A DNA stretch of 64,000 nt from positions 1 through 64,000 of the forward strand of contig JAXMBX010000023.1 of the NCBI GenBank assembly GCA_046349635.1. Direction: 5' to 3'. Source of the stretch: JAXMBX01 sp046349635. Lineage in GTDB: Bacteria > Planctomycetota > Planctomycetia > Planctomycetales > Planctomycetaceae. A program made the position numbers and the translations under genes. Below the pieces are notes generated by a model. It saw only the letters and a list, made by a program, of their open reading frames with translations. It was not told the DNA's origin and did not search any database. This document shows positions 37,201 through 47,431 of this stretch, piece by piece. Each line of letters starts with the position of its first letter. The stretch's first letter is position 1.

Positions 37201-37285
37201 TCAGCCCTGCCGTGATCATTCCGATCACGAACAGCAGGATCAGGATCCGATTCCCCAGGGACCACGTGATGATTCGTTCGAGCAT
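34202..37285 (-). CDS. Heavy-metal RND efflux pump (CzcA/CusA family)
   Basis: A 1027-residue 12-helix RND transporter. N-terminal MLERIITWSLGNRILILLFV and FPDTTPIQVQINTTAPAL are CzcA/CusA-like. The helix-4 proton-relay motif is DFGLVVDGSVVMIEN, close to the HME1 type associated with Co/Zn/Cd pumps rather than the Cu/Ag type; this is an indication, not proof. GEVLEDQLRFPLTVR and TISREWSKRRITIQCN are porter-domain landmarks. It exports metal ions across the envelope with the adaptors and channel. It is transcribed after the two adaptors, with a 57-base gap. Confidence 0.93.
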   Translation of the reverse strand: MLERIITWSLGNRILILLFVIGMITAGLMALQKLNIDAFPDTTPIQVQINTTAPALVPEEVERQITFPVEMAMSGMPGLEQLRSISQFGLSQVVATFKDGTDIYFARQLINERLGTVEMPAGIPRPEMGPVSTGLGEVFHYVLMGDGPHPRDLMSLRTMQDWQVKPVLRPVAGTAEINSWGGLKKQYQVRIFPEKLFKYDLTFQQVVQAVQQNNLNVGGGNINRGGDMLLVHGIGRTTNVKQIEEIVITSKGGVPVTVRDVAEVTIGHEIRRGAITANGKGEVVLGLGFMLMGENSYGVTSRQTEQFREVCKTLPKDVKGMTVYDRTELVDQVIGTVKANLIDGALLVVAILFIFLGNLRAGLIVAAAIPLSMLCAFMGMQQTGIAGSLLSLGALDFGLVVDGSVVMIENVIRRLSHGSGEKPRQQVIRDACIEVAKPSVFGVFIIMIVYLPILTLEGVEGKMFRPMALTVVYALAGALVVSLTVIPVLANLVLPAKLSETEPLIVRLASRLYAPLLHRAMKYPIPIVVITLGMLVAAGGLATRLGSEFVPRLAEGSIVIGILRPPGTSLEQSVLLNTQMEQVLLEKFPDEVSHVWSRQGAPEVVTDPGTIESTDVFISLKPRAKWTKAKNQTELVTLMEVEMKQFIGQTIWFTQPIEMRINEMLSGARADVAVKLFGDDFDVLTAKGKEIEKVLRSIPGSTDLTTEQILGQPVLQIRLDQDQIARYGVSAQMVLDVVEAIGGKAVGEVLEDQLRFPLTVRLPEQSREDEESIKRILIATPSGEQLPLERLATIKEVFGARTISREWSKRRITIQCNIRGRDMGGFVKEAQEKIAKEVKLPETGYRIVWSGQFENLERASARLQLVVPLALALIFILLYFTFQNIFDSALVFTSVPFACIGGIISLWVRDMPFSISAAVGFIALSGISVLNSLVLVEFIRHLNAEGHPLRESIEEAGLTRLRPVLMTALVASLGFLPMALSTTAGAEIQRPLATVVIGGLVTSTLLTSCVVPAIYPWFVPRGAEEKS

Positions 37286-37342
37286 TGTGTGAGCGCCAGT
37301 CTCGAAGGGTTGTCCGTAAGCCGTCTCGATAGCAAGGGCAAA

Positions 37343-38821
37343 TCAGCCCCCGCTGTTGTTCATTTTCCGTTGTGCCAGCTCGCTTTTCAGGACGTGGCTG
37401 CCTGCTGTCACCACGCGTTCCCCCGCTTTCACTCCCGACCGGATCTCCACCCAGTTCTTATCCCGGATCCCCGCCTCCACGGAACGCGGCGTAAAGACCC
37501 GCCCCGTCGCATCCGCCACGAACACCACCGCTCCGCTTTCCGTCCACTGTACGGCGTTCTTCGGAACCACGGTCGCCTGCGGTTCGCTCCGCACCTGAAT
37601 CATCCCCCGCCCGAACGTGTTCGCCCGCAGCATCTGGGCGCCACCTTCCTTATCGTTCAAATGGCTCGGCACTTCCGCGCGCACCTGGATCGATCGCGTC
37701 TTCTTGTCCACTTCCGGGCTGATCCAGTTCACCTTCCCCTCAATCGCGACCGGGTTCGAATCCCCCGTGAATCGCAACGGCTGGCCGATTCGTAACTGGT
37801 CCGCATCCTCCTTCCGCACGTTCAACAGGATCCACATCCGGCTTGTGTCCGCGACCACGAACTGCGTCAACGACGGTTCGACTGCCTCCCCGACCACGAT
37901 CTCCCGCTGTAACACGATCCCGTCAAACGGAGCCAGCACCGGAATCAGGTTTGCCGGGGTCGTTTTCGGGTCCAGTTTGTCCGCGATCGCCGACGGCAAA
38001 CCCAGAAACTGCAGACTCGTCATCAGCTCCGGTTCCGGCTGGTTCTTCTTCTCGTCATATTGCAAAGGCAGCCCCAGGTTCGACAGCGCCTGCTGTTTGT
38101 TCAATTGCTTGATCCGCGCCTCGCGCAGGTTGGCTTCCGCTTCAAACAGCTCCCGCTTCGCCACCACCTGGTCCGGCAGAGATTGCAGCCGTTTCAACGT
38201 CGCTTCCGCATGCCGCATCTGCACCACGCTCTGCAGGAACTCCGTCTTCGCCGTTCCCACCTGGTTCGATTGCAGGATCGAAAGCACGTCACCCTTCTGC
38301 ACCCGGTCCCCGATCTTCTTCTCGACACGCCACACCGTCCCCGAAACGCGCGAGGACAACTGCACCAGCAGAGTCTTGTCGTAATCGATCGCTCCGCTCG
38401 CCTCCACGTATTCATTCATCGCCCGTTGTTCCGCCGCGGCTGTCGCGATCCCCAGGTGCTTCAGCGCCTCCTCGGATTTCAGTTCAATCGCTCCCAGTTC
38501 CACGTTGCTCGGTTTTGTCTCCAGCGGCTTCGGAGCGTCCGCGTGCTGGTTCAAACGTGGCACGCTTTGCACCAGCTCCGCCTGGCTCTGATGCCGATGC
38601 TGCGACTGCGGAGTCTCGAAATTGATCGCCGCGAGCTTCGACGCCCGGCTCCAGTCGAGTTGATTCAACACCGAAATCAGGCTCACCAGCACCACACCCC
38701 ACAGCACCGCACCCGACAAGGGAGGCGTGTACGGCGGCTTCGTCGGCCTGTTTGTTCCCTCGGGACCAATCCCCTCAGGTGTCACAGTCGCCGTGGTCGG
38801 TGAAGTCTGCGGATCTTCCAT
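37343..38821 (-). CDS. RND periplasmic adaptor (CzcB/CusB type), second of two
   Basis: A 492-residue membrane-fusion protein. It has a Pro/Thr-rich start, one helix (GAVLWGVVLVSLISVLNQ), then barrel-sandwich/lipoyl halves (SSRVSGTVWRVEKKIGDRVQ; VLAPFDGIVLQREIVVGEAV) around a helical hairpin (EAEANLREARIKQLNKQQ), and a beta-barrel (MWILLNVRKEDADQLRIGQP). It bridges the pump and the outer-membrane channel. ATG 38821 is chosen because AAGGA lies 7 bases upstream; an earlier ATG (38935) is in frame. It shares the plan of the adaptor encoded just upstream but is diverged from it. Confidence 0.88.
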   Translation of the reverse strand: MEDPQTSPTTATVTPEGIGPEGTNRPTKPPYTPPLSGAVLWGVVLVSLISVLNQLDWSRASKLAAINFETPQSQHRHQSQAELVQSVPRLNQHADAPKPLETKPSNVELGAIELKSEEALKHLGIATAAAEQRAMNEYVEASGAIDYDKTLLVQLSSRVSGTVWRVEKKIGDRVQKGDVLSILQSNQVGTAKTEFLQSVVQMRHAEATLKRLQSLPDQVVAKRELFEAEANLREARIKQLNKQQALSNLGLPLQYDEKKNQPEPELMTSLQFLGLPSAIADKLDPKTTPANLIPVLAPFDGIVLQREIVVGEAVEPSLTQFVVADTSRMWILLNVRKEDADQLRIGQPLRFTGDSNPVAIEGKVNWISPEVDKKTRSIQVRAEVPSHLNDKEGGAQMLRANTFGRGMIQVRSEPQATVVPKNAVQWTESGAVVFVADATGRVFTPRSVEAGIRDKNWVEIRSGVKAGERVVTAGSHVLKSELAQRKMNNSGG

Positions 38822-39103
38822 ACTGCTGTCCTTGGCAATTACCGGTTCCCTGCTCTTTCCATCTCTGCCAACCGGCTCAGTCTGGAGAGCCACCTCGGAA
38901 GGGAAATCTGCCTCGCGGGAATCCACGCGCATCAACCGTCTCCCCGCGGGAGACTCTGTGACTGGGGATCGGTGAAGATTGCAAAGGCTCTTGAAGATTT
39001 AAGGCAGGATTCCCCACGGCTGCGAAACCATCTGGTTAATGCGGCGGGAAACACAATCACACGGATCACAGAGCCCTTCTTCCGTCCTTGACGTTCTTCC
39101 CGC

Positions 39104-40456
39104 TCACGGAGCCGGCTCGAAATGTGCCACCTGTGTGATTCCCGAAGAGTCTGACGTCTGGGAAACTTTGACCGGTTGCAATGCGATCGAATCACCCGCT
39201 TGCAATCCTCCCACAATTTCCGCTTCCGTCTCGGAAACGGATCCCACCCGGACGGTCCGGTCTTCCAGGGCGCCGCTGCTCGATTTGACCCGCACTTCGT
39301 AATGATCGCCGGTCCATAGCAGGCATGAGGGAGGAACGACCGCCACTTCGTGCGGCCCCCCCGCTTGGATTCGTCCAGTCCCCAGCACGTTGGCATGCAG
39401 GTGAGGCAGACGCGCCAGCATCTCTTGATCGAGGATCAGGTCCGCGCGTGCCTGCAGTGTCCGGGTCGTTTCATCAACTTCAGTGCTGATCCACGAGATC
39501 GTACTCGTGAATTCCTGCGCCGCTCCATCCGTCTTGAAATGCACCGGTTGTCCCACTGAAATCCGACCAGCATCTTCACGATGCACGTTCAAGGTAATCC
39601 AGTAGTGCTTCCGGTCAGCCACCGTGAACTCCGGTTGGGCTGCGCGGATCTGTTCTCCGATCACCACCCCCGCCTTGATCACTTCACCTTCGAACGGGGC
39701 CACAATCGGAATCAGGTTGGCCGTCAGGCTCTGGTTCCCCGTCTCTTTCAGAATCGAGTCCGGAACTCCCAGCGTCATCACCTTCGTCGCCAGTTCCTGG
39801 TCTTGTTTTCCTTGAAATTGGTCCAGGTTCACCGGCAATCCCAGGTTCGACAGAACCTGCTGGGCGTCGAACAGACGAATGCTCGCCTCGTGGGACGCGG
39901 CGCGGGCTTCTTGAATCTTCTTCTCGGAGACCACTTCGCTCAGCCCTTCCAGGCGGGCCAAAGTCCGGGCACGCAGGTCATTTTGCACCAGCGCCTTCAG
40001 CAACTCGGCTTTCGCCTCCCCCACGGGTGCCGCTTCCACGAGCGCCAGCACTTCCCCGGCTTGCACCTGGTCTCCCACCTTCTTCAACACCCGCCACACC
40101 GTTCCCGAGGTGCGCGTGGAAAGTTCCGCCACATAATTCGGATTATGAACCAGCGTCCCGTTCGCTTCGATCATGGGTTCGCTGGGACGCGTCTCGACTT
40201 TCAGCAACTCTGGAGCATTCGCTCCGGTCGCGGCCACGTCATGGTGCGCCGCCCCCCCATGCGATTCCCCCGCATGATGCGCGGTCGCTTCGGAGTGGTC
40301 CTCGTCATGCACGAACTGCCAGTGATTCAAATGCCCCCAGATTCCCAGACTCAAAATAGAGCCCAGGACAACCACCGTATTGAGCTGCGCCGGTGAGAAA
40401 TATGGGCGGCACTTGTTGAAGATTTGGGCAACGTAACGGCTGATGATTTTCCTCAC
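39104..40456 (-). CDS. RND periplasmic adaptor with His-rich segment, first of two
   Basis: A 450-residue membrane-fusion protein: one N-terminal helix (TVVVLGSILSLGIWGHLN), then a His/Asp-rich stretch at about 49-75 (HDEDHSEATAHHAGESHGG) that could bind divalent metal, then the same lipoyl/hairpin/barrel order as the next adaptor (TRTSGTVWRVLKKVGDQVQ; IVAPFEGEVIKAGVVIGE; YWITLNVHREDAGRISVGQP). It is probably the first gene of the efflux operon. No metal-sensing regulator is next to it. Confidence 0.88.
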   Translation of the reverse strand: MRKIISRYVAQIFNKCRPYFSPAQLNTVVVLGSILSLGIWGHLNHWQFVHDEDHSEATAHHAGESHGGAAHHDVAATGANAPELLKVETRPSEPMIEANGTLVHNPNYVAELSTRTSGTVWRVLKKVGDQVQAGEVLALVEAAPVGEAKAELLKALVQNDLRARTLARLEGLSEVVSEKKIQEARAASHEASIRLFDAQQVLSNLGLPVNLDQFQGKQDQELATKVMTLGVPDSILKETGNQSLTANLIPIVAPFEGEVIKAGVVIGEQIRAAQPEFTVADRKHYWITLNVHREDAGRISVGQPVHFKTDGAAQEFTSTISWISTEVDETTRTLQARADLILDQEMLARLPHLHANVLGTGRIQAGGPHEVAVVPPSCLLWTGDHYEVRVKSSSGALEDRTVRVGSVSETEAEIVGGLQAGDSIALQPVKVSQTSDSSGITQVAHFEPAP

Positions 40457-40536
40457 GCTTTCCGGAAGATCGCAGGAGTGAATTCTTAAGGCTTTGTTAT
40501 GATTCAGGTTACGAGATCCTCCTGACCTCTTTTTCA

Positions 40537-40554
40537 GGACAGGATCCCCTGTCC
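40537..40554. promoter_or_regulatory. Perfect inverted repeat in the divergent gap between efflux operon and ettA
   Basis: GGACAGG-ATCC-CCTGTCC: two 7-base arms, 4-base centre, 80 bases upstream of the efflux operon start and 285 upstream of ettA. With no other structure in this 383-base gap, it is a candidate operator for a dimeric regulator of the metal efflux genes. No T-run follows, so a terminator is unlikely. The rest of the gap is A/T-richer than its surroundings but shows no promoter I can define. Confidence 0.4.
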
Positions 40555-40839
40555 ATCAGTTATTCTAGTTTACGGATCTGTTAGAAATACAAATTGCATG
40601 CCAACCGAAGCTTCGGACACGCACCCTCCTGACATCTGTTTGGATTACAACGACTGAAATGCCCCTGAGGATCACTTTTTGACACCTTCCCACCCCTACA
40701 AACGGATCAAATACCACTGATGCGTGGCCCCCTCCAGCCACTCGCCAGCCCCACCAACGCCACTGGCCGGACCGGGGACGGATCTCTATGATAATTCCCC
40801 GGCTAATCTGACTTCGGGGCAACAAAACACGGAAAAACG

Positions 40840-42513
<1,674 letters not shown>

Positions 42514-42551
42514 ACTGTAGTGGATCGTCCACAGGTGTTTTGTCCCTTTCT

Positions 42552-42595
42552 GGGTGGCATGCCCACTTCGCTGCACCAGCAGCAGGGTGGGCATG
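42552..42595. repeat. Family B repeat (copy 2)
   Basis: gggtggcatgcccacttcgc, then ctgcaccagcagcagggtgggcatg: the usual arms with a slightly longer loop. It lies just after the ettA stop. Confidence 0.8.
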
Positions 42596-42732
42596 TACGC
42601 GTGTGGGTCGCGCAGCGACAAGCGGTCCGTTCAAATCGACACCCAATTCCCTACGAACCTCGCCCAAATGTCCTGCGTCCAACCGTTACATTCATCCGGT
42701 CAGAACCTTGGACATTCCGCGGACCAACCCTC

Positions 42733-43227
42733 ATGGACCCCCTCGACCTCTTTGCCGCTGAAGCTCTGCGTTTCGAGACCTGGGCCACAAGCCCCGGCTC
42801 GACAGACGAACAAGCCGCCACGCGCGAAGCCCTCATCCGCCTCACCAGCCTCTACCTCGCCGGCCTACAGCTTCCGCCTGCCTGGTCGGATGGGTTGTTA
42901 AACCAGCCGGACGCAGAATCGATTTCGGTCCGGGAATGTGATCGCGTCATCGCGCATCGCTCTATTCCGTTCGATCACCATTATTCAGTCTTCAATCCCA
43001 CGATCGTTCCTCCTGATGCTGAACCGTCGATTCACAGTGTCTGCGACGATTTTCGTGACATCTACAGTGATGTCATCACCGGTCTGCGGGCCTACCAATG
43101 TGGTCAGCGCGCTCAGGCCAATTGGGAGTGGGGCACGGGCTTTACTCTCCATTGGGGAGACCACGCTACCTCCGCCATCCATTCCCTCCACGCCTGGCTA
43201 CGATCGAACGAAAATCGGATCTCATGA
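42733..43227 (+). CDS. DUF5063 family protein
   Basis: A 164-residue soluble protein. The second half holds the family-like run: CDDFRDIYSDVITGLRAY, then ANWEWGTGFTLHWGDHATSA with conserved Trp, His and Asp. The first half is helical (EALIRLTSLYLAGLQLP). There is no signal peptide or membrane segment. ATG 42733 is selected; upstream codons overlap the family B repeat and look non-coding. The function of the family is unknown. Confidence 0.75.
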   Translation: MDPLDLFAAEALRFETWATSPGSTDEQAATREALIRLTSLYLAGLQLPPAWSDGLLNQPDAESISVRECDRVIAHRSIPFDHHYSVFNPTIVPPDAEPSIHSVCDDFRDIYSDVITGLRAYQCGQRAQANWEWGTGFTLHWGDHATSAIHSLHAWLRSNENRIS

Positions 43228-43237
43228 CTTAGAACAT

Positions 43238-43300
43238 GGGTGACACAGGTTGCCGGTACTCCGGCTACCTGTGTGCGCCAACACAAAGGCAGAGTTCAAC
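43238..43300. repeat. Family C repeat (copy 2)
   Basis: gggtgacacaggttgccgg / ccggctacctgtgtgcgcc palindrome plus aacacaaaggcagagttcaac. It is almost identical to the copy at 28908, about 14.3 kb away. It fills the gap before hslU. Confidence 0.8.
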
Positions 43301-43418
43301 TCGGCCCTCAATCATTCTTCTCCCCTCCCCTCCCCTCACACGCGCATTCCTCCCCCCCATCCCGTAAAATAATCTGACAGACTCTCCTCCCCTTTTTGCA
43401 CCGTCGGAACCCGCTCCC

Positions 43419-44768
43419 GTGGAAGAAAAAACGCCCCGCCAGATCGTCGAGGAACTCGACCAGCACATCATCGGCCAGCAGGACGCCAAACGCGCCGTCG
43501 CCATCGCCATTCGCAATCGTTGGCGCTGGCGCCAACTCCCCCCCGAACTCCGCAAGGAAATCCTCCCCAAGAACATCATCATGATCGGCCCGACCGGCGT
43601 CGGCAAAACCGAAATCACCCGTCGTCTCGCCAAGCTCACCGGCGCCCCCTTCGTGAAGGTCGAAGCCACCAAGTACACCGAAGTCGGCTATCACGGTCGC
43701 GATGTCGAAAGCATGATCCGTGACCTTGTCGAAGCCGCCCTCAACATCATCCGCCAAACCAAGCGCCAGCAGGTCGAGAAAACCGCCGTCGAAAAAGCCG
43801 AGGAACGCATCCTCGAACTCCTCATCCCCTCCGCCCCCGCCTGGGATGGCGAAGACCCCGCCGCCTTCGACAAATCCGCCGAACGCCACGAGCGCACCAA
43901 AAACAAGATGCGCGAACTCCTTCGTAAGGGTGATCTCGAGGACAAGACCGTGCAGATGCAGGTCGAGCAACGTCACGTCCCCGTCCAGATCCTCTCCAAC
44001 ATGGGGATGGAGCAGATGGACATCGACTTCCAGAGCATGTTCGAAAAAATCATCCCCAGACAAAGCAAGGACCGCCAGCTCACCGTCCGCGAAGCCCGCC
44101 AGATCCTCATCGATGAGGAAGTCGAGGCCCTCATGGACAAGGAATCGATCCAGGAGGAAGCGGTTCAACTCGCCCAGGACACCGGCATCATCTTCATCGA
44201 CGAACTCGACAAGATCTGTGGCCCGGAAGGCTCAGGCCATTCCATCGATGTCAGCCGCCAGGGAGTCCAGCGCGATCTCCTCCCCGTCGTCGAAGGGACC
44301 ACCGTCCAGACCCGCTACGGCCAGGTCCGCACCGAACACATCCTCTTCATCGCCGCCGGTGCCTTCCACCGCTCCAAACCCTCCGATCTCATGCCCGAAC
44401 TGCAAGGCCGCTTCCCCATCCGTGTGGAACTGCAGGATCTCTCCCGGGACGACTTCCTCCGCATCCTCACCGAACCCTCCAGTTCGATGACCAAGCAATA
44501 CCAGGCTCTTCTTGGGACCGAAGGCATCAAGATCAAGTTCACCGACGACGGCCTCAAAACCATCGCCAAGATCGCCTACGACCTCAATCAGTCCACGCAG
44601 AACATCGGCGCCCGCCGCCTGCATACCATTCTCGAGCGCCTGCTCGATGACATCAGCTACGAAGGCCCCGACCTCAAGAAGAAAACCGTCTCCATCGACT
44701 CCAAATATGTGAACACCAAGCTCGCCGCCATTCTCAAAAACGAAGACCTCGCCAAATTCATTTTGTAA
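43419..44768 (+). CDS. hslU: ATP-dependent protease ATPase subunit HslU
   Basis: A 449-residue AAA+ unfoldase: Walker A GPTGVGKTE, Walker B IIFIDELDKI, I-domain (about 110-230), sensor-II region NIGARRLHTILERLLDD, and the C-terminal tail LAKFIL that docks into HslV. The pore loop reads GYHGRD rather than the common GYVGRD. HslU unfolds substrates for the HslV peptidase. hslV is not in this window although it usually lies immediately upstream; here the upstream space is a family C repeat. The start is GTG 43419. Confidence 0.95.
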   Translation: MEEKTPRQIVEELDQHIIGQQDAKRAVAIAIRNRWRWRQLPPELRKEILPKNIIMIGPTGVGKTEITRRLAKLTGAPFVKVEATKYTEVGYHGRDVESMIRDLVEAALNIIRQTKRQQVEKTAVEKAEERILELLIPSAPAWDGEDPAAFDKSAERHERTKNKMRELLRKGDLEDKTVQMQVEQRHVPVQILSNMGMEQMDIDFQSMFEKIIPRQSKDRQLTVREARQILIDEEVEALMDKESIQEEAVQLAQDTGIIFIDELDKICGPEGSGHSIDVSRQGVQRDLLPVVEGTTVQTRYGQVRTEHILFIAAGAFHRSKPSDLMPELQGRFPIRVELQDLSRDDFLRILTEPSSSMTKQYQALLGTEGIKIKFTDDGLKTIAKIAYDLNQSTQNIGARRLHTILERLLDDISYEGPDLKKKTVSIDSKYVNTKLAAILKNEDLAKFIL

Positions 44769-44809
44769 ATTCCCCATGCCCGGAGCGCCGGCGACCGGGC
44801 ACTCCAAAG

Positions 44810-44880
44810 ACCTTCTCCCCCGCGCGGGAGAAGGTGGCCGCGCAGCGGACGGAAGAGGGGGCGGTCCAAGCGTCTCTGAA
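44810..44880. repeat. Family A repeat (copy 6)
   Basis: ccttctcccccgcgcgggagaaggtgg forms an almost perfect hairpin, followed by ccgcgcagcggacgg, agagggggcggtccaagc and gtctctgaa. It begins about 40 bases after the hslU stop and may act as a transcript end. Confidence 0.8.
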
Positions 44881-44890
44881 CATCGTTCTA

Positions 44891-45020
44891 TGGGGTGGTC
44901 CACCGGGTGGCGGGGGCGCACCGCGAAGGCGGAAGCCCCCGAATAGGTAATAATCGAGGATGGCCCATACGCCGGTACTCCGGCGTGTGGGTGCCGTCAG
45001 GCACAAGAGGCAGCAATCAG
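44891..45020. repeat. Two family C-like repeats in tandem
   Basis: The first (44891-44947) has ggggtggtccaccgggtgg and gggggcgcaccgcgaaggcggaagcccccgaa. The second (44959-45020) has ggatggcccatacgccgg, tactccggcgtgtgggtgcc and aggcacaagaggcagc. The second ends 12 bases before the ATG of the next gene, so it lies in its leader region. Confidence 0.7.
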
Positions 45021-45031
45021 ATTCTCAACTC

Positions 45032-46291
45032 ATGAAAACGTTCACCTGCACCTTAGTAACACTCTTCCTCACCCTCACCCTCCCCCTCCCAGCCGCCGAC
45101 CTCTCCCTCGACGTCAGGCAAATCACCTCCGGACCAAACCACCACTTCTTCGGCTACATCGGCCACGTCCAGAACATCCCCTGGAACAAATCCGAGCGCT
45201 ATATCCTCACCCTTCGCAGTACGTTCCAGGACCGCATGCCCGGCCCTAATGACCCCGCCGACATCCTTCTCCTCGACACTCACAACAATTTTTCGTCTCG
45301 CGTCCTCGACCAGACCCGCGCCTGGAATCCTCAACAGGGAACCATGCTCTACTGGAATCCTGATGCCCAGGAAACCCAGTTCTTCTTCAACGATCGCGAT
45401 CCCAAAACCCGAAAAATCTTCACCGTCCTCTTCGATATCGCCGCCAACAAGCGCGTCAAGGAATACCGCTATGACGACACCCCCGTCGCCAACGCCGGCG
45501 TCTCCCAGACCGGAGGCTCCTTCACCGCTATCAACTATGCCCGCATGGCCCTCCTCCGCCCTGTCACCGGCTATAAAGACGCCACCGATTGGACCACGGG
45601 AATGGCTCACCCCGCAGACGACGGCATCTTCAAAATCGACATCCACACCGGCGCCAAGACTCTTCTCGTCTCCTTCGATCAACTCGCGAAGACCATCAAG
45701 CAGCTCTACCCCCCCCTCGACATCCCACCTCTCTTCATCAATCACACGCTCTGGAACCGCGAGGGAGACGGGATCTTCTTCTTCGCCCGCGCAGGCTGGG
45801 AAGACGGCCACAAAGGGACCCGCATCAATCAGCCCTTCCTCATCCATCCCAATGGTACACACCTCACCCCCACGCAATTCCTCGGCGGACACCCCGAATG
45901 GGACTTCGGCCGCCGCATGATCGGCCGCGCCGGCAAACGCCAGGTCCTGTTCGACACCGACCGCCAGCTCGTCATCGGCCAACTCGGCACGCAAGAAATC
46001 TTCCCCGATCCCGAAGGAGACGTCTCCCTCTCTCCCGATGGCAAATGGTTCGTCAATGGCTTCCGCGTCAGCAAAGAGAAACAGAACTACTACGCCATCT
46101 ATCGCCGCACCGACGGCGCCCACATCCGCTCTCAAGGTTTCAACATCGGCCAATGGGGCTCCGGCGATCTTCGCCTCGACCCTGCCCCCACCTGGAGCCG
46201 CAGCAATACCCAACTCCTTGTCCCCGGCCTTGCCGAAAACCACACCCGCCAACTCTTCCTCATCACCATTCACACAAAACCAGAACACTGA
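45032..46291 (+). CDS. Secreted TolB/oligogalacturonate-lyase-like beta-propeller protein
   Basis: A 419-residue protein from ATG 45032 with a Sec signal (TLVTLFLTLTLPLPAADL). The repeated blade-like units include DILLLDTHNNFSSRVLDQTR, MLYWNPDAQETQFFFND, FTVLFDIAANKRVKEYRY, IFKIDIHTGAKTLLVSF and VSLSPDGKWFVNGFRV. HHFFGYIGHVQNIPWN near the N-terminus recalls planctomycete proteins annotated as oligogalacturonate-lyase-like. No catalytic assignment is safe. It stands alone between repeats. Confidence 0.7.
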   Translation: MKTFTCTLVTLFLTLTLPLPAADLSLDVRQITSGPNHHFFGYIGHVQNIPWNKSERYILTLRSTFQDRMPGPNDPADILLLDTHNNFSSRVLDQTRAWNPQQGTMLYWNPDAQETQFFFNDRDPKTRKIFTVLFDIAANKRVKEYRYDDTPVANAGVSQTGGSFTAINYARMALLRPVTGYKDATDWTTGMAHPADDGIFKIDIHTGAKTLLVSFDQLAKTIKQLYPPLDIPPLFINHTLWNREGDGIFFFARAGWEDGHKGTRINQPFLIHPNGTHLTPTQFLGGHPEWDFGRRMIGRAGKRQVLFDTDRQLVIGQLGTQEIFPDPEGDVSLSPDGKWFVNGFRVSKEKQNYYAIYRRTDGAHIRSQGFNIGQWGSGDLRLDPAPTWSRSNTQLLVPGLAENHTRQLFLITIHTKPEH

Positions 46292-46386
46292 TTCTTGTAG
46301 GTCAGGCTGTGCCTGACGTCCTCGACGCACAAGCAAAATTCAGCAAGTGTCCTCCCAACAGGCGCACGAGCGACACCGTCTCAAAG

Positions 46387-46456
46387 CCCTTCGCCCCTTG
46401 TGGGAGAAGGTGGCCGCGCAGCGGACGGATGAGGGGTCGGGTGTAAACGTCTCTAG
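46387..46456. repeat. Family A repeat (copy 7)
   Basis: cccttcgccccttgtgggagaagg, tggccgcgcagcggacgg, atgaggggtcgg and acgtctctag. The stem is weaker than in other copies. It lies between convergent genes. A short unrelated inverted repeat (tgtaggtcaggctgtgcctgacg) lies at 46295-46321. Confidence 0.72.
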
Positions 46457-46541
46457 GCATTGTCTTACACAAAACAATAAAACGGCCCCGGGAAAACCCC
46501 GAAGGCCGTTCCGACCCACACCTGCGACTGTCTTCTTCTTG

Positions 46542-46584
46542 GGGTGGCATGCCTACATCGCCGCGAAGCGGCAGGGTAGGCATG
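46542..46584. repeat. Family B repeat (copy 3)
   Basis: gggtggcatgcctacatcgc / gcgaagcggcagggtaggcatg: both arms carry matching changes (cctac / gtagg) relative to the other copies, so base pairing is kept. It lies 14 bases from the stop of the convergent gene at 46598. Confidence 0.8.
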
Positions 46585-46597
46585 GATCCATGAGGCA

Positions 46598-47146
46598 CTA
46601 CCGCGGCTTGTGCGGATTCGTGATTGCCGCGTGATGCCGTTCGGCGATTCGCTGATAAGCATCCTTCGACGCATACTTGGCATCTTCCCAAGTCATCAGA
46701 GGCTCGATTTCATTGGTATTGTAGTACTCTTCCCAACGCCGCCGTGCTTCCGCTTCACGTTCATCCCACGAACGCCCTTCACCCTCCTGGAATTCCATCT
46801 CCCAACCGGACTGATACGCCGGTTCATAGTCTTCAAACGTGTAATCGTCACGGTAATACGGCCGCTCCTCGAAATTCTCCCGCCAGTAGGCCGACTCAAC
46901 CGTCGGATCGACACTTTCGGCGACCGCTTTCCCGGCATACGCCCCGGCCACGCCACCGGCGACCACTCCAACCGCCGCTCCGACCGGGCCACCCACCGCC
47001 CCTGCCGCTGCCCCAGCCGCCGCTCCACCTAACACCGCCCCCACCCCCGTCCCCACGGGGTGCGATCCCGGTTCTCCCGTGATCGGGTCTTCATTCCGGG
47101 CACGGCGGATGTTCTCATTTTCCGAAGGACCGTTTTTTCTGGTCAT
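46598..47146 (-). CDS. Glycine-zipper protein with acidic Tyr-rich C-terminus
   Basis: A 182-residue protein. ARNEDPITGEPGSHPVGTG is followed by a glycine-zipper of about 45 residues (GAVLGGAAAGAAAGAVGGPV, VVAGGVAGAYAGKAVAE), which can form a membrane hairpin. Then comes an acidic, aromatic region (YWRENFEERPYYRDDYTFED) and a helical tail. Similar short proteins occur widely in bacteria as stress-linked proteins of unknown role. ATG 47146 follows AGGAAAAAATC; the longer open frame upstream looks non-coding. The 285 bases between it and the divergent gene at 47432 hold its promoter; I see nothing else there. Confidence 0.72.
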   Translation of the reverse strand: MTRKNGPSENENIRRARNEDPITGEPGSHPVGTGVGAVLGGAAAGAAAGAVGGPVGAAVGVVAGGVAGAYAGKAVAESVDPTVESAYWRENFEERPYYRDDYTFEDYEPAYQSGWEMEFQEGEGRSWDEREAEARRRWEEYYNTNEIEPLMTWEDAKYASKDAYQRIAERHHAAITNPHKPR

Positions 47147-47431
47147 GATTTTTTCCTCCAACAACAAAGGTGACGAATACCGCTGGCTGCCCAAGTCGCA
47201 GCCCTGACTTTTTAGTAAGGCACATTTCATGCCCATCCCCAAACCTCCGCTTGCCACCCTTTTTTCGGATAAAAAACCGCTCTCCCCCCGACGATCTTGA
47301 TCGCTCCCGACCCGCCCCGTATCCACACCCTCCAAATTCCTTCTTTCGACTCCGAACCTCATCCCCCTTCCCCTGTCCTCCTCGTAGTTTCAATCCCCAA
47401 CAGAGTCCCGTTCAGAATCAGGAGGTGTCCC

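Noticed and set aside
35732..37795. A 687-codon open frame opposite the RND pump
   Set aside because: His/Arg/Gln-rich composition typical of shadow frames in GC-rich genes; the pump is complete on the other strand.
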